This document shows positions 63,044-64,000 of a stretch of DNA of 64,000 nt, piece by piece. The position numbers were made by a program, and so were the translations under genes. Origin of the DNA: Ureibacillus sinduriensis BLB-1 = JCM 15800 (lineage in GTDB: Bacteria; Bacillota; Bacilli; Bacillales_A; Planococcaceae); contig NZ_JPVO01000055.1 in the NCBI RefSeq assembly GCF_000772955.1, positions 1 to 64,000 on the forward strand. Direction: 5' to 3'. Each line of letters starts with the position of its first letter. Position 1 is the first letter of the stretch. The notes under the pieces were generated by a model. The model was given only the letters and a program-made list of their open reading frames with translations, did not search any database and had not been told where the DNA came from.

Positions 63044-64000
63044 ATGATTACTTTTCCAACAAAAGAGTTTGAAAGCTTCTTGCAAGATATGATGAAACTA
63101 AATCCATTTGATTCTGTCGTCATATTGAAAAGACATAATGGAAGAGAGTTTACTGTAGAGATGATAAATTCTAATGCCTCAGTTCTTTCCCCTGTTCCTT
63201 ATGTAAAAGGAATGGATGCAAGTGTATTTTTTCAATGGATCGATTGGGAAGACTTATTGCAAATGCTCCAATATCCAAAGGAGGAAATAGAATCTATTTC
63301 CATTAGTCGGAACAAACAACTATCTATATATATTCAACCTATTACGATTTTTACCGAACAATACATTGCATTAATCATAAAAGAAATTAGTAACGAAACT
63401 ACAACTTTTAGCCAGCTTACTTTTCAAAATGAAAATACAGGCCTATTGAACAAAAGGGCATTGAATATTAAATGGCATGAGCATTATCAAAATTATAAGG
63501 ATTCTTGCAATATTTCTTTGTTACTTGTGGATTTGGATCGTTTTAAAAAATACAATGAGTCTCTAGGGAAGCATAAAGCAGATGAAATGATTAAACAAAT
63601 CAGCGAACGCTTCAATCAAGTGCGGAGCGAATTTTGTGAACTTTATCATTATTCTGGTGACGAGTTTGTATTTTTGGTTCGCCATACTCTACGTGAAGAG
63701 GTTGAGCTAGTCGTCAATAAAATTTTCGAGCTGCTTAAGGAGCCTTTTCTAATTGATGTACATGAATATTTCGTTACTTGTTCCATTGGTATTTCAACGA
63801 TTTCAGCCAATGGTGTCCGAGATTTAGAGACATTATTACGCCAAGCTGAACAAGCATTATTCTATGTAAAAAAACATGGTCGTGCCCATTTTAGGTTTTA
63901 TCGCGAGGAAATGAGTCATACCTTCCAGAATGAAGTGCTGATGGAAGCCCATTTAAGAAGGGCCATCGATTTAAATGAACTTTCACTTCATTTACAGCCA
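63044..64000 (+). CDS. GGDEF/EAL cyclic-di-GMP protein, partial
   Basis: The first 319 codons of a gene cut by the right edge. ATG 63044 stands behind GGGGGAT. Residues about 1-130 form an unrecognised, perhaps PAS-like, input domain without membrane helices. A GGDEF domain (about 137-290) has the metal-binding DLDRFKKYNE and the signature written SGDEF instead of GGDEF. The last residues, AHLRRAIDLNELSLHLQP, are the usual opening of an EAL phosphodiesterase domain. No RxxD inhibitory site is seen five residues before SGDEF. Net activity cannot be judged until the EAL part is read. Confidence 0.88.
   Translation, partial: MITFPTKEFESFLQDMMKLNPFDSVVILKRHNGREFTVEMINSNASVLSPVPYVKGMDASVFFQWIDWEDLLQMLQYPKEEIESISISRNKQLSIYIQPITIFTEQYIALIIKEISNETTTFSQLTFQNENTGLLNKRALNIKWHEHYQNYKDSCNISLLLVDLDRFKKYNESLGKHKADEMIKQISERFNQVRSEFCELYHYSGDEFVFLVRHTLREEVELVVNKIFELLKEPFLIDVHEYFVTCSIGISTISANGVRDLETLLRQAEQALFYVKKHGRAHFRFYREEMSHTFQNEVLMEAHLRRAIDLNELSLHLQP

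Overview
The window comes from the chromosome of a low-GC, endospore-forming Firmicute, most likely a Planococcaceae (Caryophanaceae) member of the Lysinibacillus/Solibacillus type. The evidence is: spore genes (spoVAC-AD-AEb, a CotY/CotZ coat protein, YjcZ, SpoVIF, a Spo0E-type phosphatase); long synteny with the yit, fab-trpS, spx-mecA-coiA-pepF-spxH-yjbI..yjbO and yjcFGH blocks of Bacillus subtilis; and a murE-prfC pair of the kind I recall from staphylococci, which make lysine-type peptidoglycan. The genus is an inference. I see no prophage, insertion sequence, CRISPR array, rRNA or tRNA.

Layout. 1-400: a degenerate 21-bp tandem repeat. 403-1860: a surface-anchored amylase-fold protein whose catalytic residues look lost. 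2.2-8.0 kb: an oppDFBCA peptide importer. 8.1-11.2 kb: DegV, yitU, yitV, yitW. 11.4-15.7 kb: a zinc alcohol dehydrogenase, an iron-sulfur Fnr, and a ClpB without N-domain behind a CtsR operator. 15.8-20.3 kb: yjzD, fabH-fabF behind a FapR operator, and trpS behind a T-box. 20.7-33.5 kb: spx, mecA, coiA, pepF, the sRNA RoxS/RsaE, spxH, yjbI, a lytic transglycosylase, yjbK, yjbL, yjbM, nadF, a pseudouridine synthase and mgtE. 33.6-37.6 kb: a sporulation island with sigma-G and sigma-K promoters. 37.6-40.1 kb: yjcFGH and pgpA. 40.1-50.3 kb: an aldehyde dehydrogenase, an M42 peptidase, murE-prfC, a Mn riboswitch with terC, and a Ktr-type K+ transporter, with three copies of a roughly 200-bp repeat. 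50.8-64 kb: a PAS histidine kinase, MarR, a lipoprotein, a CPBP protease, ykvS, Spo0E, ykwC, an MFS carrier, cheV, ppx-ppk, and a GGDEF/EAL protein cut by the window end.

Working together. Spx, SpxH, MecA and ClpB belong to the stress and regulated-proteolysis network. Fnr, RoxS and the globin belong to oxygen and redox adaptation. YjbM makes (p)ppGpp. The kinase, Spo0E and the spore island concern entry into and completion of sporulation.

Most novel. Three interspersed copies of a terminator-linked repeat (40.28, 48.26 and 50.09 kb) each sit between two partial or complete copies of the host gene's own terminator, as if a terminator-targeted element had duplicated its target. Also notable are a second terminator switch between the Mn riboswitch and terC, the pseudo-amylase, a hybrid MurE specificity motif, an SpxH lacking one cysteine of its CxxC, and several small genes of 26 to 72 codons.
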